Source: Mortierella alpina (lineage: Eukaryota > Mortierellomycota > Mortierellomycetes > Mortierellales > Mortierellaceae). From it: a stretch of DNA of 64,000 bases. The notes beneath the pieces were generated by a model, which saw only the letters and a program-made list of their open reading frames with translations, ran no database searches and had not been told where the DNA came from. A program made the position numbers and the translations under genes. The stretch spans positions 992,001 to 1,056,000 of the forward strand of contig JANATF010000013.1 of NCBI GenBank assembly GCA_029449245.1, written 5' to 3'. Below, piece after piece: positions 10,911-20,871 of this stretch; positions within the stretch are counted from its first letter, which is position 1; each line of letters begins with the position of its first letter.

Positions 10911-11582
10911 CTATAGAAGAATTTTGGGAACTGTGGCAGCGCCACACAGAGATGAGAGCGTCTCTTCAAAAGCTTGCAGCAGGGCGAATCGCTGTTGCTC
11001 ATCCTTGCAAGGGTCACTTGGTTCGATGAGAAAATGGGCAGCAACAACGACAAACTCTGGCAGACGCGCCTCCAGCTCGTCCTGGTGATCTTTGATCCAT
11101 TGGTCCCCGCTATCCGAGATGATCAAAATATATCGACGATGTCCACAGAGGCCCTTGAAGACATTTATGTACTCCATTGCTGCGAAGGTCCATATGTTTT
11201 CCTTCCGCAGAACAAGACAGAAGAGGTGAAATCCACAGGTACCTCCTTCAGCCAGGGCAGTTGACAACCTCCTCTTGCCTGCCTTGGATTCGCCTGACGT
11301 GCCGAGTGCCAGGTCTTTCACCCCATCCACCAAATACACGGACCATCCTCGACCGTCAACTATTTCCACTGATGCCACGTCTGAATCGCTGGTGGTTATC
11401 GTGGCAATACGGTTGTCCTGGTCAAAAATGTCGCCTTGGACCAGCATATTCGCAATGTCAGCCTTGTTTTGACCTGGCGGTCCTGCAAGTATGATCTTTG
11501 CAGAAATCTCATCCATCATCCTGCGCTCTCTTGCGGTGATGACACCATAAGTGAACAACTCCAATACTTCGCCTGTAGACAT
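10911..11582 (-). CDS. AIG1-like GTPase with degenerate nucleotide-binding site
   Basis: About 223 residues from the ATG at 11582 (the frame is open further upstream, but that stretch has no domain character). The fold resembles AIG1-type GTPases: IILAGPPGQNKADIANML at the P-loop place, a central VDGRGWSVYLVDG at the switch II place, then CGFHLFCLVLRKENIW and RRYILIISDSGDQWIKDH, which match the family's helix-strand pattern. The P-loop lacks the Gly before Lys and the Ser/Thr after it (N-K-A), and no DxxG is visible, so GTP binding is doubtful. It lies upstream of the intact GTPase gene on the same strand. It could be a regulatory partner or a decaying copy; the frame is intact. Confidence 0.65.
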   Translation of the reverse strand: MSTGEVLELFTYGVITARERRMMDEISAKIILAGPPGQNKADIANMLVQGDIFDQDNRIATITTSDSDVASVEIVDGRGWSVYLVDGVKDLALGTSGESKAGKRRLSTALAEGGTCGFHLFCLVLRKENIWTFAAMEYINVFKGLCGHRRYILIISDSGDQWIKDHQDELEARLPEFVVVAAHFLIEPSDPCKDEQQRFALLQAFEETLSSLCGAATVPKILL

Positions 11583-12281
11583 TATGGAAGAGACGTTTTT
11601 TCTTGTGCTGCGGTGTGTATGATCGGGTACCTTTCTTTGCTGAGTTCCCGTTTCGATCAGGGTGTTCTTGTGATGGTGCTTGACCATTAGTCCTTTTATC
11701 TCGTCAAGGTACAGCAAAAAAAGTACAAGGAGCGAGAGGAAAATGTTGGGCCGATGAATATTAAGCGCAAACGATGCTTGATTCATGCAGCATTCGCACG
11801 GGACAATAGGGGGGACAGAGAATCCCGACGGGCACATCGTCCTGCTTCCATCATGAAGCATGCGTAACAACGGCATGCCAAGATATTGACTTTGCGCCGT
11901 TCTCAAAGACAAATCTCCGAGACAGAGACGCTTGATCTTGGCTCAAGGTCGAAGAATCGACGATGAGAGGTTTAACTGGCTGGAGGGATGAGAGGGTTCA
12001 AACACCATGCGTGCTCTCTCGCTCTTCTACCTTCTCCACCTCCCTTGACTTGTTGTAAATCAGGTTTTGTAACTTGCCAAGGACTTCCCTTTGACTTGGC
12101 ATGCTTCTCCGCGCGCCCAAAGCATTGTGCTAGTCATTCATTTTCAGTATTGATAATGCAAAGTAGTCTATGCGAGGGCCTGCGCCCCGATTAGATGCAG
12201 CAGAAAAAAAAACTGTTCAGAGTTCAACTTTGGCCAAAGTGTCACATAGTTTACTTCTACTAGAGCTGAACGCAAATGGTT
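11583..12281. other. Intergenic, no supported gene
   Basis: Upstream region of the degenerate GTPase on the minus strand and 3' flank of the broken peptide gene. An open stretch upstream of 11582 (to 11912) has a hydrophobic run near 11700-11750 but no start context or domain. The plus-strand frame from 12170 is the shadow of the pseudogene at 12282-12639. Confidence 0.4.
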
Positions 12282-12639
12282 TCAGAAGGGGCAGTATCGA
12301 TCAAAGTCTGGGGAGCCGATGCCAAAGGGCGAAACGGTGCAGGAACCAGCGCAAAATGTCATATTGTGCAGCGTGCAGTCTTCGTCCGTGGTGCAGTGCA
12401 TATAGTGAAAACTCTGCGAGTAATCGAGTGAGGTATAGCATCACTCGTTCTGGAAAAGCGTCAAAGCGCAGCTTGCGCCTATGCAAAACGACCAGCAATA
12501 GCCTTTGTGACAGCCTGTGGCCCTGTCACTTGGCATTTCGGTCGGCGCCACTTTCATCGCACAGGCACCTTCTACCAGCCAGACCAACAACGATCATCAA
12601 GGCTAGAGCCACGAGAGGGATGGAGATCATGGAGTTCAT
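12282..12639 (-). pseudogene. Broken secreted cysteine-rich peptide gene
   Basis: Read on the minus strand from the ATG at 12639, a good signal peptide appears (MNSMISIPLVALALMIVVG). After it a one-base shift near 12573-12582 is needed to enter a cysteine-rich frame: ATGCHKGYCWSFCIGASCA, then CYTS, HCTTDEDCTLHNMTFCAGSC, ending DRYCPF and a stop at 12282-12284. An in-frame TGA at 12441-12443 sits directly before CYTS. About eleven cysteines are retained. Two separate lesions suggest a pseudogene; a very short unusual intron could explain the first but not the second. An upstream TATAAT-like element (about 12684) suggests it was once expressed. Each piece is too short to be noticed as a long frame. 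Confidence 0.6.
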
Positions 12640-13493
12640 CTTGATGCCTGAGCTGAAAATGTTGACACAAGCCAAGAATGATTATATGAGGGTCAAATTG
12701 CCAGAAGATATGGATAATGCATCAAGCCGAAAAGTATTGCTCATTACAAGCGAGGAAAGACACCCGCGCAGTGAAAGTGGAGAGGGGTACAGCGGAGAGA
12801 CTGCAAACCTCGCGAAGAGAAAGCGAAAGCCCTTTAGTATCTTACAAAGAATAGAGACTACCGATACTGAACAGGAGAGGTGTTATGGATGAGGAAAGGT
12901 TTGGGCTGGGTGCAGTCCAGCCGAAGGTGGCATTTGCTGTCGAGGTGAGGCGCCGAGCGATGGCTTTGCGCCTGCGAATGTGGTTGAGCGAGACATTGGA
13001 GCCTGTTTCTGCTGAGGCCAGTGCGCTGCTGTCCCTCTCAGTGAGGGGGTGTGCTCTCGCCCATGGTGGCCTCACTAGCTCGGGTTGTTGGCAAAAAAAA
13101 AAAAAAAAAAATACAACTAGTCGCTGTCCTAGAAAGTTCGTGCGTGCCGAGCGGCGGATTGCTCGGTGCACATGTGTGCTCTCAAGGACTGCGCCGCCGC
13201 TCCAATCTGCTTCGCCACAGCGCACCTTAAAAAGGGGGTCTCTGTCCGCTGCTTGTTTTTCTTTCCCCCTCATCATCATCGCACATCCACACACTCACTC
13301 TCACACTCACACTCACGCTCTCACACGCACTTGTCCTGCATATACCCACGCCTCTGTGCAGCCACACTACCAGGTATGTCCATGTGCCCCGACCTGCACG
13401 TTCCCCGCACACCTGCTCCGACCGCTCCCGCAGCTGGCTGACAGGCTCCTTTGCCCACTCCAGCCCCGCGACCCACAGCCCGCATCGCACGCC
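12640..13493. promoter_or_regulatory. Promoter/5' UTR region of the VIT-VWA gene
   Basis: Contains a 19-nt A-run (13093-13111), a TTAAAAAG element near 13226 and a CA/CT-rich microsatellite (about 13287-13335). The coding frame happens to be open from 12885, but the translation before 13494 is low complexity and spans the A-run, so I treat it as untranslated. The minus side carries the upstream region of the broken peptide gene. Confidence 0.5.
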
Positions 13494-16481
13494 ATGGCCA
13501 CCAACCTCTGCGGCCTCTACTCTATCGGGGCCAGACGGCACTACCTGCCCCTCGTCGACGTCGACGCCCACGCCACCCTCCTCTCCACCACCTCCAAGAC
13601 AACCCTCACCCAGACCTACCGAAACCCCCCGCAGAACGGCCATGTCCAGGAGCTTCGCTACACCTTCCCGCTCTACGACGGTGTCAGCGTCGTCGCCTTC
13701 ACGTGCCGCATCGGCGACCGCACCATCGTGGGCAAGGTCAAGGAGCGGGAGCTCGCAAAGAAGGTCTTTGCAGAGGCTGTTGCTCGAGGTGAGAATGCCG
13801 CGCTCTTGGAGCAACTCCCACAGGCCTCGGATGTCTTCACGACGACCGTGGGAAATATTCCTGCAGGCGCAAGGGTCATCATCGAAATCACGTATCTGGG
13901 AGAGCTAAAGCATGACGCAGAGGTCGACGGCGTGCGGTTCACGATTCCCACCGCCGTCATGCCCCGCTATGGCGACCACCCCGTCGACCTTGCGCGAGGA
14001 GCTACGGAGTGTGTCTCAGGAGGACGGGCCCAGATCACTGTCGACATCGTCCAGGATGAGACCAGCTTTATCCAGCAGATCAAGTCGCCCAGTCATCTCC
14101 TTTCAGTCTCGCTCGGCACCACCTCACTTGCGCCCAATGCAGACCCCATCATGTCAAAGGCATCGGCAACACTTAGCCTGGAGAGCGCAGCGCTGGACAA
14201 GGATTTTGTAGTCCAGGTGGTGGCAAAGAACTCGGGCCTTCCCACAGCCATGCTGGAGACCCATTCAACTATCCCCAACCAACAAGCCTTGATGGTCACT
14301 CTTGTCCCCAAATTCTCGCTCCCACCTGAAAGGCCAGAACTGGTCTTCCTTGTTGACAGGAGCGGCAGTATGGTCGGCACAAGAATCAGCCTCGTCAAGT
14401 CGGCCATGAAGGTGTTCCTGAAAAGTATCCCGGTCGGAGTAAAGTTCAACATTTGCTCATTCGGCAGCAGCTTTTCGTATTTATGGAAGGAGAGCCAAGC
14501 ATATACCCAGAGCACTTTGGACGAGGCGATCCAGCATGTCGAATCTATGCAGGCGAACTTTGGGGGCACAGAAATGTACCAGCCTTTCGAAGCGACTTTG
14601 AAGAAGCGATTCAAGGACCTGCCTCTCGAGATCATGCTGCTCACAGACGGCGAAATCTGGCAACAGGAGAGGCTATTCACGCTCCTGAACAGCAGTGTTT
14701 CTAATAGCGCGGCGCCCATACGTGTCTTCACCCTTGGTATCGGTAACGGAGTGTCTCATTCATTGATTGAAGGCATTGCCAAGGCCGGTAACGGCTTTTC
14801 GCAAGCGGTGGGCGACGAAGAAAAGATGGACAGCAAGGTCGTCCGCATGCTTAAGGGTGCACTCTCGCCACACGTTACCGACTACACATTGGAAGTCAAA
14901 TATGCCGACGAAGATGCAATGACAGACGTTGGGGACGACGACTTTGAGTTGGTGGAAAAAGTCACTGACAGTCTGAGCGTGAAGTTGGGCCTTGCAGAAA
15001 CAGAGCCGCCGCAACCAAAGGAGAAGAAGCCCATTTCCCTGTTCGACACCTCCGTTGACCTTGACGAGGAGGCGCCCTCACGTGCAGACGACGACTCTGG
15101 AGCAGCAAGATACTCACATCTTCCCCCATTGACAGCCCCCAAGTTGCTTCAGGTGCCGAGCGTCATTCCGCCGTTATACGCTTTCAATCGGACTACGGTG
15201 TACCTGCTCATGGATCCAAAGTGCAGCCTGCTTAGACCAAAGTCGGTGGTGCTCCGTGGAACATCCACACACGGTCCTCTCGAGCTCGAGATCTCGATCC
15301 AAATCCTTGACACCCCTGGTGAGACCATTCATCAACTCGCTGCCAAGAAGGCTATTTCAGAACTCGAACAGGGTCGCGGTTGGATGGCACAAGCCAAGGA
15401 CGAGTCTGGCGAACTGATCAGTTCCAAGAATCCAGGCCGCTTTTCAGAGATGGTGGAGCGTGAAGCTGTTCGCCTGGGCGTCTTGTTCCAGGTGGGCGGG
15501 AAATGGTGCTCGTTTGTGGCGGTTGAGAACGAGGACAATGGCGATAAGGATAAAGTGGTGGAGCTGGTCAGTGTCCCTAGCAATCCAGCACCTACAGGAG
15601 CTACATCTGACATAGCGCAAGCATTTTCTAGACCATCCCCGTCTAGTGCCGTGTCGAGATCGGCACCCCACGCATTTTTCAGTATGGCATCACCAACAGC
15701 CTCTGCATCTCGTAAAGGACGTGCCTGTAAAGGAAGTGCCTCGCCGAGAGAACTGGGATACTCATACGCAGCACCTCGTAAAGAATCAGCATTGTTCGGG
15801 AGCGCAAGTCTCATGGACGGTACCTCGCCAATAACTGTCGGGTCTGCAGCTCCGTCGTTTGGTTCATCAACATCGACATTTGGGTATGCAAGTCCTTCGT
15901 TTGGAACTGCAGGTTCTGGATTTGGCTCCACTACCGCCCAGGCATCGGCAGGAGGCAGTGTATTAAGGTCACCAATGGTAAGCGGAAGCGCTCCACCCCC
16001 ACCTCCTCCTCCAGCTTCAGTGAGGGGAACGCCCCCGGGAGTACCCACGTTCAATTATTCGTCAGCAGCACCAGGCACTTCTGCCTCATCAGTCTCTGTG
16101 TCTCAACAACAACAGCAAATGCATCAGCAGCAAAAGCAAGAACAACAGCAGCTGCTGCAGCAACAGCCTGTTAACAGCGAATCAAAACTGGAGACTTTGG
16201 TCGATCTACAGACATTTGAGGGCTACTGGGTGTGTAACCTCAGGTTGCTTTCATGCGTCGAGGTCCGCGCTGATCAGTCGCAGCTAGTGATCAAGGAAAG
16301 AGGCTGGAGCTCCGAGGTTGTGGCGACAGCCTTGGCAATTGCGTACTTTGAGAAGAAGCTGTCCAAGGAGAAAGACACATGGGAGTTGCTGACACAGAAA
16401 GCCAGGAGCTGGCTGGAGGAGCAGGTCGGGGAGGATGTGGCCTCGCAGGTGTTGGCAAAGGTGGCAGCCCTCATAGTCTAG
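13494..16481 (+). CDS. VIT and von Willebrand factor A domain protein
   Basis: Single-exon protein of 995 residues from ATG 13494 (MATNLCGLYS), chosen because the VIT domain begins right there and the upstream open frame is repetitive. Order: VIT domain (about 5-135; TQTYRNPPQNGHVQELRYTF); VWA domain with a complete-looking MIDAS start DRSGS (D288) and LLTDGE; a middle region; an S/G/F-rich segment with PSFG/GFG repeats (about 760-830); a polyproline run; a Q-rich run; and a C-terminal helical module (FEGYWVCNLRLL, then GWSSEVVATALAIAYFEKK) typical of the PARP4/VWA5A group. These are intracellular scaffold proteins; no PARP domain is present. The partner is unknown. Confidence 0.9.
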   Translation: MATNLCGLYSIGARRHYLPLVDVDAHATLLSTTSKTTLTQTYRNPPQNGHVQELRYTFPLYDGVSVVAFTCRIGDRTIVGKVKERELAKKVFAEAVARGENAALLEQLPQASDVFTTTVGNIPAGARVIIEITYLGELKHDAEVDGVRFTIPTAVMPRYGDHPVDLARGATECVSGGRAQITVDIVQDETSFIQQIKSPSHLLSVSLGTTSLAPNADPIMSKASATLSLESAALDKDFVVQVVAKNSGLPTAMLETHSTIPNQQALMVTLVPKFSLPPERPELVFLVDRSGSMVGTRISLVKSAMKVFLKSIPVGVKFNICSFGSSFSYLWKESQAYTQSTLDEAIQHVESMQANFGGTEMYQPFEATLKKRFKDLPLEIMLLTDGEIWQQERLFTLLNSSVSNSAAPIRVFTLGIGNGVSHSLIEGIAKAGNGFSQAVGDEEKMDSKVVRMLKGALSPHVTDYTLEVKYADEDAMTDVGDDDFELVEKVTDSLSVKLGLAETEPPQPKEKKPISLFDTSVDLDEEAPSRADDDSGAARYSHLPPLTAPKLLQVPSVIPPLYAFNRTTVYLLMDPKCSLLRPKSVVLRGTSTHGPLELEISIQILDTPGETIHQLAAKKAISELEQGRGWMAQAKDESGELISSKNPGRFSEMVEREAVRLGVLFQVGGKWCSFVAVENEDNGDKDKVVELVSVPSNPAPTGATSDIAQAFSRPSPSSAVSRSAPHAFFSMASPTASASRKGRACKGSASPRELGYSYAAPRKESALFGSASLMDGTSPITVGSAAPSFGSSTSTFGYASPSFGTAGSGFGSTTAQASAGGSVLRSPMVSGSAPPPPPPPASVRGTPPGVPTFNYSSAAPGTSASSVSVSQQQQQMHQQQKQEQQQLLQQQPVNSESKLETLVDLQTFEGYWVCNLRLLSCVEVRADQSQLVIKERGWSSEVVATALAIAYFEKKLSKEKDTWELLTQKARSWLEEQVGEDVASQVLAKVAALIV

Positions 16482-16736
16482 AGCTGCGGCAGTTTGATCC
16501 ACGTTCAAATACAATACAAGGACATGTGTCTGATGTTCGCTCTCATCCAAGTTGGATCAGGGCTGTCCAGTTCACCCGACTACACTCTTGTACATCCCAA
16601 CACCCCTGTACCCATTGTAGCTCTCGACCTCAGACAATAAAAGCGCGCTTTATTTATCACTAGTTTCCTGAGAAAATAATGATGCTACTCGGAGCCGACC
16701 AGAGGCTGAATCCTTCGATTTTCCACTCGTGCCCGC

Positions 16737-18864
16737 TCAAAGAGCCAGGGCTACTACAGCTATCACAGCACCTAAGGCTGCCCACCTGCCCTTCAAAGTA
16801 TCAGCCGAGCTCATGGTGTTGCTACCCTGCCCATTGACATCATTGCCAAAGCCATTGTCTTGTGGCATGGGAAGACCGCTCTTGCTGTCGACCATACCAT
16901 CTCCAGCAGGTGCCGGAGCTGGGCTCATGGGCTGCTTGGGTGCTGGCGGCGGAATGCCGTACGCGGATTGAAGCTTGGTCACAACGTGGCGCTCGATCTT
17001 GCTGGGAGTGCCTGGCAGGACCTTGAACTTGAGGTCCGTCTCCACTTGAGCCGTGCGCTTCTGGATCCAGTCAGCGATACCCCAGTGCCCGTGACGGCCC
17101 TTGGCCACAGCGTTGTTCAGATCCTGAATCGAGAAGTCCTCGCTCTCGCCCTTGGCCAGTCTCGGCAGGACGCGGTCCCAGGCGACATCTTGATAGATCA
17201 TTTTTTTGTAAGCCTCGACACGGGGAATGAGGGCACTGGGCTTGTAGACATAGCCGACAATCTCCTTGAGAATCTGCTCAAAGCGGGCATTGATGGCAGG
17301 TGTATCTATGATCAGCTTCTGAGCCAGAGGTCGCTCGAATCCGTGATGGTTCTTGTTGGGGATGTTTCTGTACGTCTGGAGCTTGCCCGAGTAAGAAGAA
17401 CCAAAGGTGTCGTCAAAGTCAATGGGTAGCCAGAGCCACTTGCCAGTGATGGGGTCATTATACATCTGGTAGTTCGATCCCGCATTCCAGTAGCCGTCCC
17501 ACTGCCCGGTCAAGTACTCCATAGCCATGGATTTGAGGAATTCGTCCAGGTCAATGCGCTTGTTCCAGTAGCCGATGGGGTCCTTCTCCGTCTTGGGATT
17601 GTACTTTTTGATGTCGGCCATGAGTACGATCAAGTCCTTCATGATATCGTTCTTGGGGTTGTTACCGGGAAGGAGGTTCTTGTACCCACCCGACATGGAC
17701 TTGTCGGTTGTTGGGCCGGTCCAGCCAAGATTGGCATAATAACCGCAGCATGCATCCATCTTCCAGAGCGAGCCCAACTTGTGCTTGGGAGCCTCGGGGT
17801 GGAGGACAGTCTTGACCCAGTGTTCCTTCATTTCCTCCAAGCCAACAAACAGACCTACCGGCTTATTATTGAAGTAGAGGCGGACATAGGCGCTCTGCTG
17901 AGTAGGAACACCCAGCGAGTTCATAATATCGATATAAAGTTTCTCGCGCATCATGGAGGCATCAGTTTCGGCATTGCGTAGCTTGAGCGAGTCTAGGTTG
18001 AGGAATCGGTTCTTTTCGCTGAAGTGAAACTTGTAGGGCAGCTTGTTGTACCCACGCGTGCCACCGCCAGAGATCTCCACTTTCGCGTCGTTAATTCGGA
18101 TGTTCTCGTTGGCTCTAAGAGAAGGGATGGGGACCAAAGGTTGGTGCGTGTTCGGTATAAAAGGAGGAGTAACTTGTACTCGCCAAAAAAAAAAAAAAAA
18201 AAAAAGAAACTGTCGACAATGCCGCAAAAGAGGTAGTAGCGGGACTTATTTCTTACCCAATAAACTGGAACTTGATCTTGATGGCTGGGGGGTCATTGTC
18301 CACACCACCTACGTTGATCTTCTTCCACGCTGCTTCATCGCCCTCAATGAACAAAGTTCCGATGTAGCCTTCCCTGAAGAAGGGAGAGTTCTGCTGCATC
18401 TTACTCTCGTAGACCTGAGGCAGTGGGGGGAGGTCAGCAATGCTATGAGGGCGATCAAAGAATTCGTTTGGGGTATGGATTGCGCCCGCTGGAAGCTTAC
18501 GAGGAGCCTTTTCTTTCTGAGTCTGACCAGCCTTTTTCAGATGAACATATTCGTATTCGAGGGGGCCATTGACTCCTGCGAGGTGGGCGGACCAGACTGG
18601 ATATGTTTGCACGGTGGTCTGCAGCTTGTTAAGCTTTCCGTTGATCATTACTCCGAATTCATCACCGGGACCTTCGCGCAGACCGACCACGTTGAAGGTG
18701 ACTAAGGTGATGCGGGTTCGGAAGAGGAACGAGGTACGATATTCAATTTCACTAGCGAGTTTTGTCTGCTATTTCATTGGAGGTGGTGCTAGCTGGGTCG
18801 AGAACTTACCATCGGCCAGAGCCATTGCGGCACACGTTGCCAAGCAGAGCAAAAGGCGGACCAT
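16737..18864 (-). CDS. CotH-family secreted/GPI-type protein
   Basis: Three exons: 18864-18810, 18701-18257, 18114-16737; phases close to a 625-residue protein. Exon 1 is a signal peptide (MVRLLLCLATCAAMALAD). Exons 2-3 hold the CotH domain, an atypical protein-kinase fold: RINDAKVEISGGGTRGYNK, SLKLRNAETDASMMREKL, LYFNNKPVGLFVGLEEMKEH, EYLTGQWDGYWNAGSNYQMY and WLWLPIDFDDTFG (metal-binding Asp region). The C-terminus is P/S/G-rich with a final hydrophobic tail after DTLKGRWAALG, as in GPI anchors, so it is probably a cell-surface protein. CotH proteins are abundant in Mucoromycota; in bacteria CotH phosphorylates spore-coat proteins. Intron 2 contains a 21-nt T tract (18185-18205) near its acceptor. 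Confidence 0.92.
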
Positions 18865-19699
18865 CGGGTACGTTCTAGAGATGAGGTCTAGAGAGAATGA
18901 GAGTGGGTGAGGTGTTGAACGGGAGATGGAACTTGATTAACAGGGATGAGAACAGAGAGGCAAGGAGTCGAGAAGGCTAGAGGAGACGAGAAGAAGAACG
19001 AGGAAAGGAGAATGCGGCAGAGGATGAGATCAAGAGAGATTGTCGGGCTCTACAAAGGATAGGTATCTTTTGCTCAAGTGTCCAAGAGAAATTTCGTGCC
19101 TTGGGCCAGAAAACAATATTGATTCTCTTTTGCCCTTGAGCTGGTGCGATGCATTGCAGTTGCTCATCTTTCTGAACACTTCGCATATTTCAATCAAGAC
19201 GCGTGCATTTATTATCTCGAGAGGTGGGTGGTGTAGAATACTTGCATACCAAAAGTGTTGCGTTCTAATCCGTCCCTTTTCTGTTGAGAAATAGAGTCGA
19301 GATCGGGAGGAAGAGATTCCATTGTTATCCCTACTCTTGCAGCAATGTGCTGCAAGTAGCCTGCGTGTATTCTGGCAACCACGGCACGCGACCTCCATCC
19401 TCTGTCCGCAGCGAGGAAACCTGCAGTATGCACACGTCTGTGCGAGGAATGCTGACTGGCCGGGGATGCTCACAGTCACGGAGGCAGGCGGGCCTATGCA
19501 CCCTCTCGCTGGAGTGAACATCTTTCGACAGTCGGAAGTCCTCTTTTCCCAGGACAGGGGCGTGGAACTAATCAACAACAATCAGATTGCGATGCCCAAG
19601 TAATGCATTGACAAGCGAAACAACTCCATGACGGCCATGACAGCAAAATCAAATACGCTCCGATTAGACGATTGCCCTGCTCATTGTCATTTCCTGTTC
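18865..19699. other. Intergenic, no gene seen
   Basis: Upstream region of the CotH gene; purine-rich just before its ATG (18880-19010 on the plus strand). No frame has domain, signal-peptide or splice support. Confidence 0.4.
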
Positions 19700-20130
19700 A
19701 TTGTCAATCCTCCTCGACCTGCATCAAATATCTCGTCAAAGACTACCTGCCGCAGGCAGACATTGCGCGCTGCCTCCGGGTGTGCAGGGTGTGGCACCGC
19801 CCCTTCGTCCGCTCGGTTTGGGCTGGGACGAGTTGAGGCGCCGCCACTACGACTTTGAACGCGCTTGCGCTGATCCGCGGCATGAGGACCTGGAGGTCGG
19901 TTCCTTTGCTGCTTTCCATCATCAAGCACATCGTCGAACTCCTCTTCACACAGCCTCGAGCTTGGTTCGAGACTAGACCAATGGGGGTCGAGGAGCTATT
20001 AGTGAACACCCTCCTTTTCAATCAGCAGCTCCAGTCGCTCAAGCTAGAGCAGGTCGACAAATGCCGCTCATGGACACCTGTCACACCTCAGTTGCTTGAG
20101 ATATCGCGATTTTTTTTAAAGGGGCGATGA
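19700..20130 (+). pseudogene. F-box-like gene relic
   Basis: A short frame reads KDYLPQADIARCLRVCRVW then HRPFVRSVW and stops at 19835-19837. This matches the F-box layout seen in the intact F-box/LRR gene of this window (LPPADLASACRTCRSW). About 20 bp on, another frame (19855-20130) has LRR-like text (LLFNQQLQSLKLEQVDKC) and then stops. No start codon joins them and the frames differ, so this is read as a truncated, frameshifted copy. The F-box part is recognisable; the rest is weak. Confidence 0.45.
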
Positions 20131-20192
20131 TGCGCAGCGTACCGTGCGCTCTCTCGCCCGATCGCCATTCGAAGGTCTGCGCACAGTTGCTC

Positions 20193-20198
20193 TATAAA
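20193..20198 (+). promoter_or_regulatory. TATA box of the DUF427 gene
   Basis: TATAAA, 120 bp upstream of the ATG at 20318, in a suitable position for a short 5' leader with a pyrimidine-rich stretch. Confidence 0.5.
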
Positions 20199-20317
20199 GC
20201 CTGCCCATTCTCGTTCTGCTTGGTTAAACTTCCTGACTAAACTTGCTCCTCACATTCACAAGCATTTTCAAGTTGCTCCGCTCAATCTTTCGCCCGACAC
20301 TCCCTTTGTACAGAAAA

Positions 20318-20871
20318 ATGACTCGTGCCACTGCAAGCTGGAACGGCAAAGGTAAAGTAGGCAAAACATTGACTTGGTTCTCTTAGACGACTAAGAGATT
20401 TTCTGCACCATTCCAATTTTCTCACGCATACCGGTTATCTTTTAGTCCTTGCTGAGACTGACACCTTTGAGACTGTCGAGGGAAATATTTACGTATGTGC
20501 AACTCCATCGTTTTGTCGTGCTGTCTTGGGAGTGATGCACCAGTCCACAACATAACTATCTGATTGACCTAATAGTTCCCTGCAAGCTCCATCCACAAGG
20601 AGAATTTCAAAGAGTCGTCTCATGAGACTGTCTGCGGCTGGAAGGGAACAGCCAGCTATTACGATGTTGTTGTCGATGGCAAAGTCAACAAGGACGCTGC
20701 CTGGTAAGCGTCGAATTTGTCACCTGCTTGAACAAGGCTAGTGAAAACTGAAACGCCGACTATATTCACCTCCCTTCACTTTTTTCAAGGTACTACGCTA
20801 ATCCCAAGGACGCCGCCAGGAACGTTACTGGGATGGTAGCGTTTTGGAAGGGCGTTGAGGTGAGGTCGTAA
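20318..20871 (+). CDS. DUF427 domain protein
   Basis: Four short exons: 20318-20351, 20446-20492, 20576-20703, 20790-20871. All introns are GT-AG and the phases close to 96 residues. The protein is a single DUF427 domain: WNGKVLAETDTFETVEGNIY, FPASSIHKENFK, CGWKGTASYYDVVVDG, AAWYYANPKDAARNV, AFWKGVEV. The family is common in bacteria and fungi, has a small beta-rich fold, and its biochemical role is not established. No signal peptide is seen, so it is probably cytosolic. It is intact although it sits between decayed sequences. Confidence 0.88.

Noticed and set aside
11583-11912. 110-codon N-terminal extension of the degenerate GTPase with a hydrophobic run
   Set aside because: No recognisable domain or signal context; more likely untranslated.
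12170-12892. 240-codon plus-strand frame
   Set aside because: Antisense shadow of the cysteine-rich pseudogene; no domain or codon regularity.
12885-13493. 203 extra N-terminal codons for the VIT-VWA protein
   Set aside because: They run through a 19-nt A tract and a CA/CT repeat, and the VIT domain begins at the ATG at 13494.
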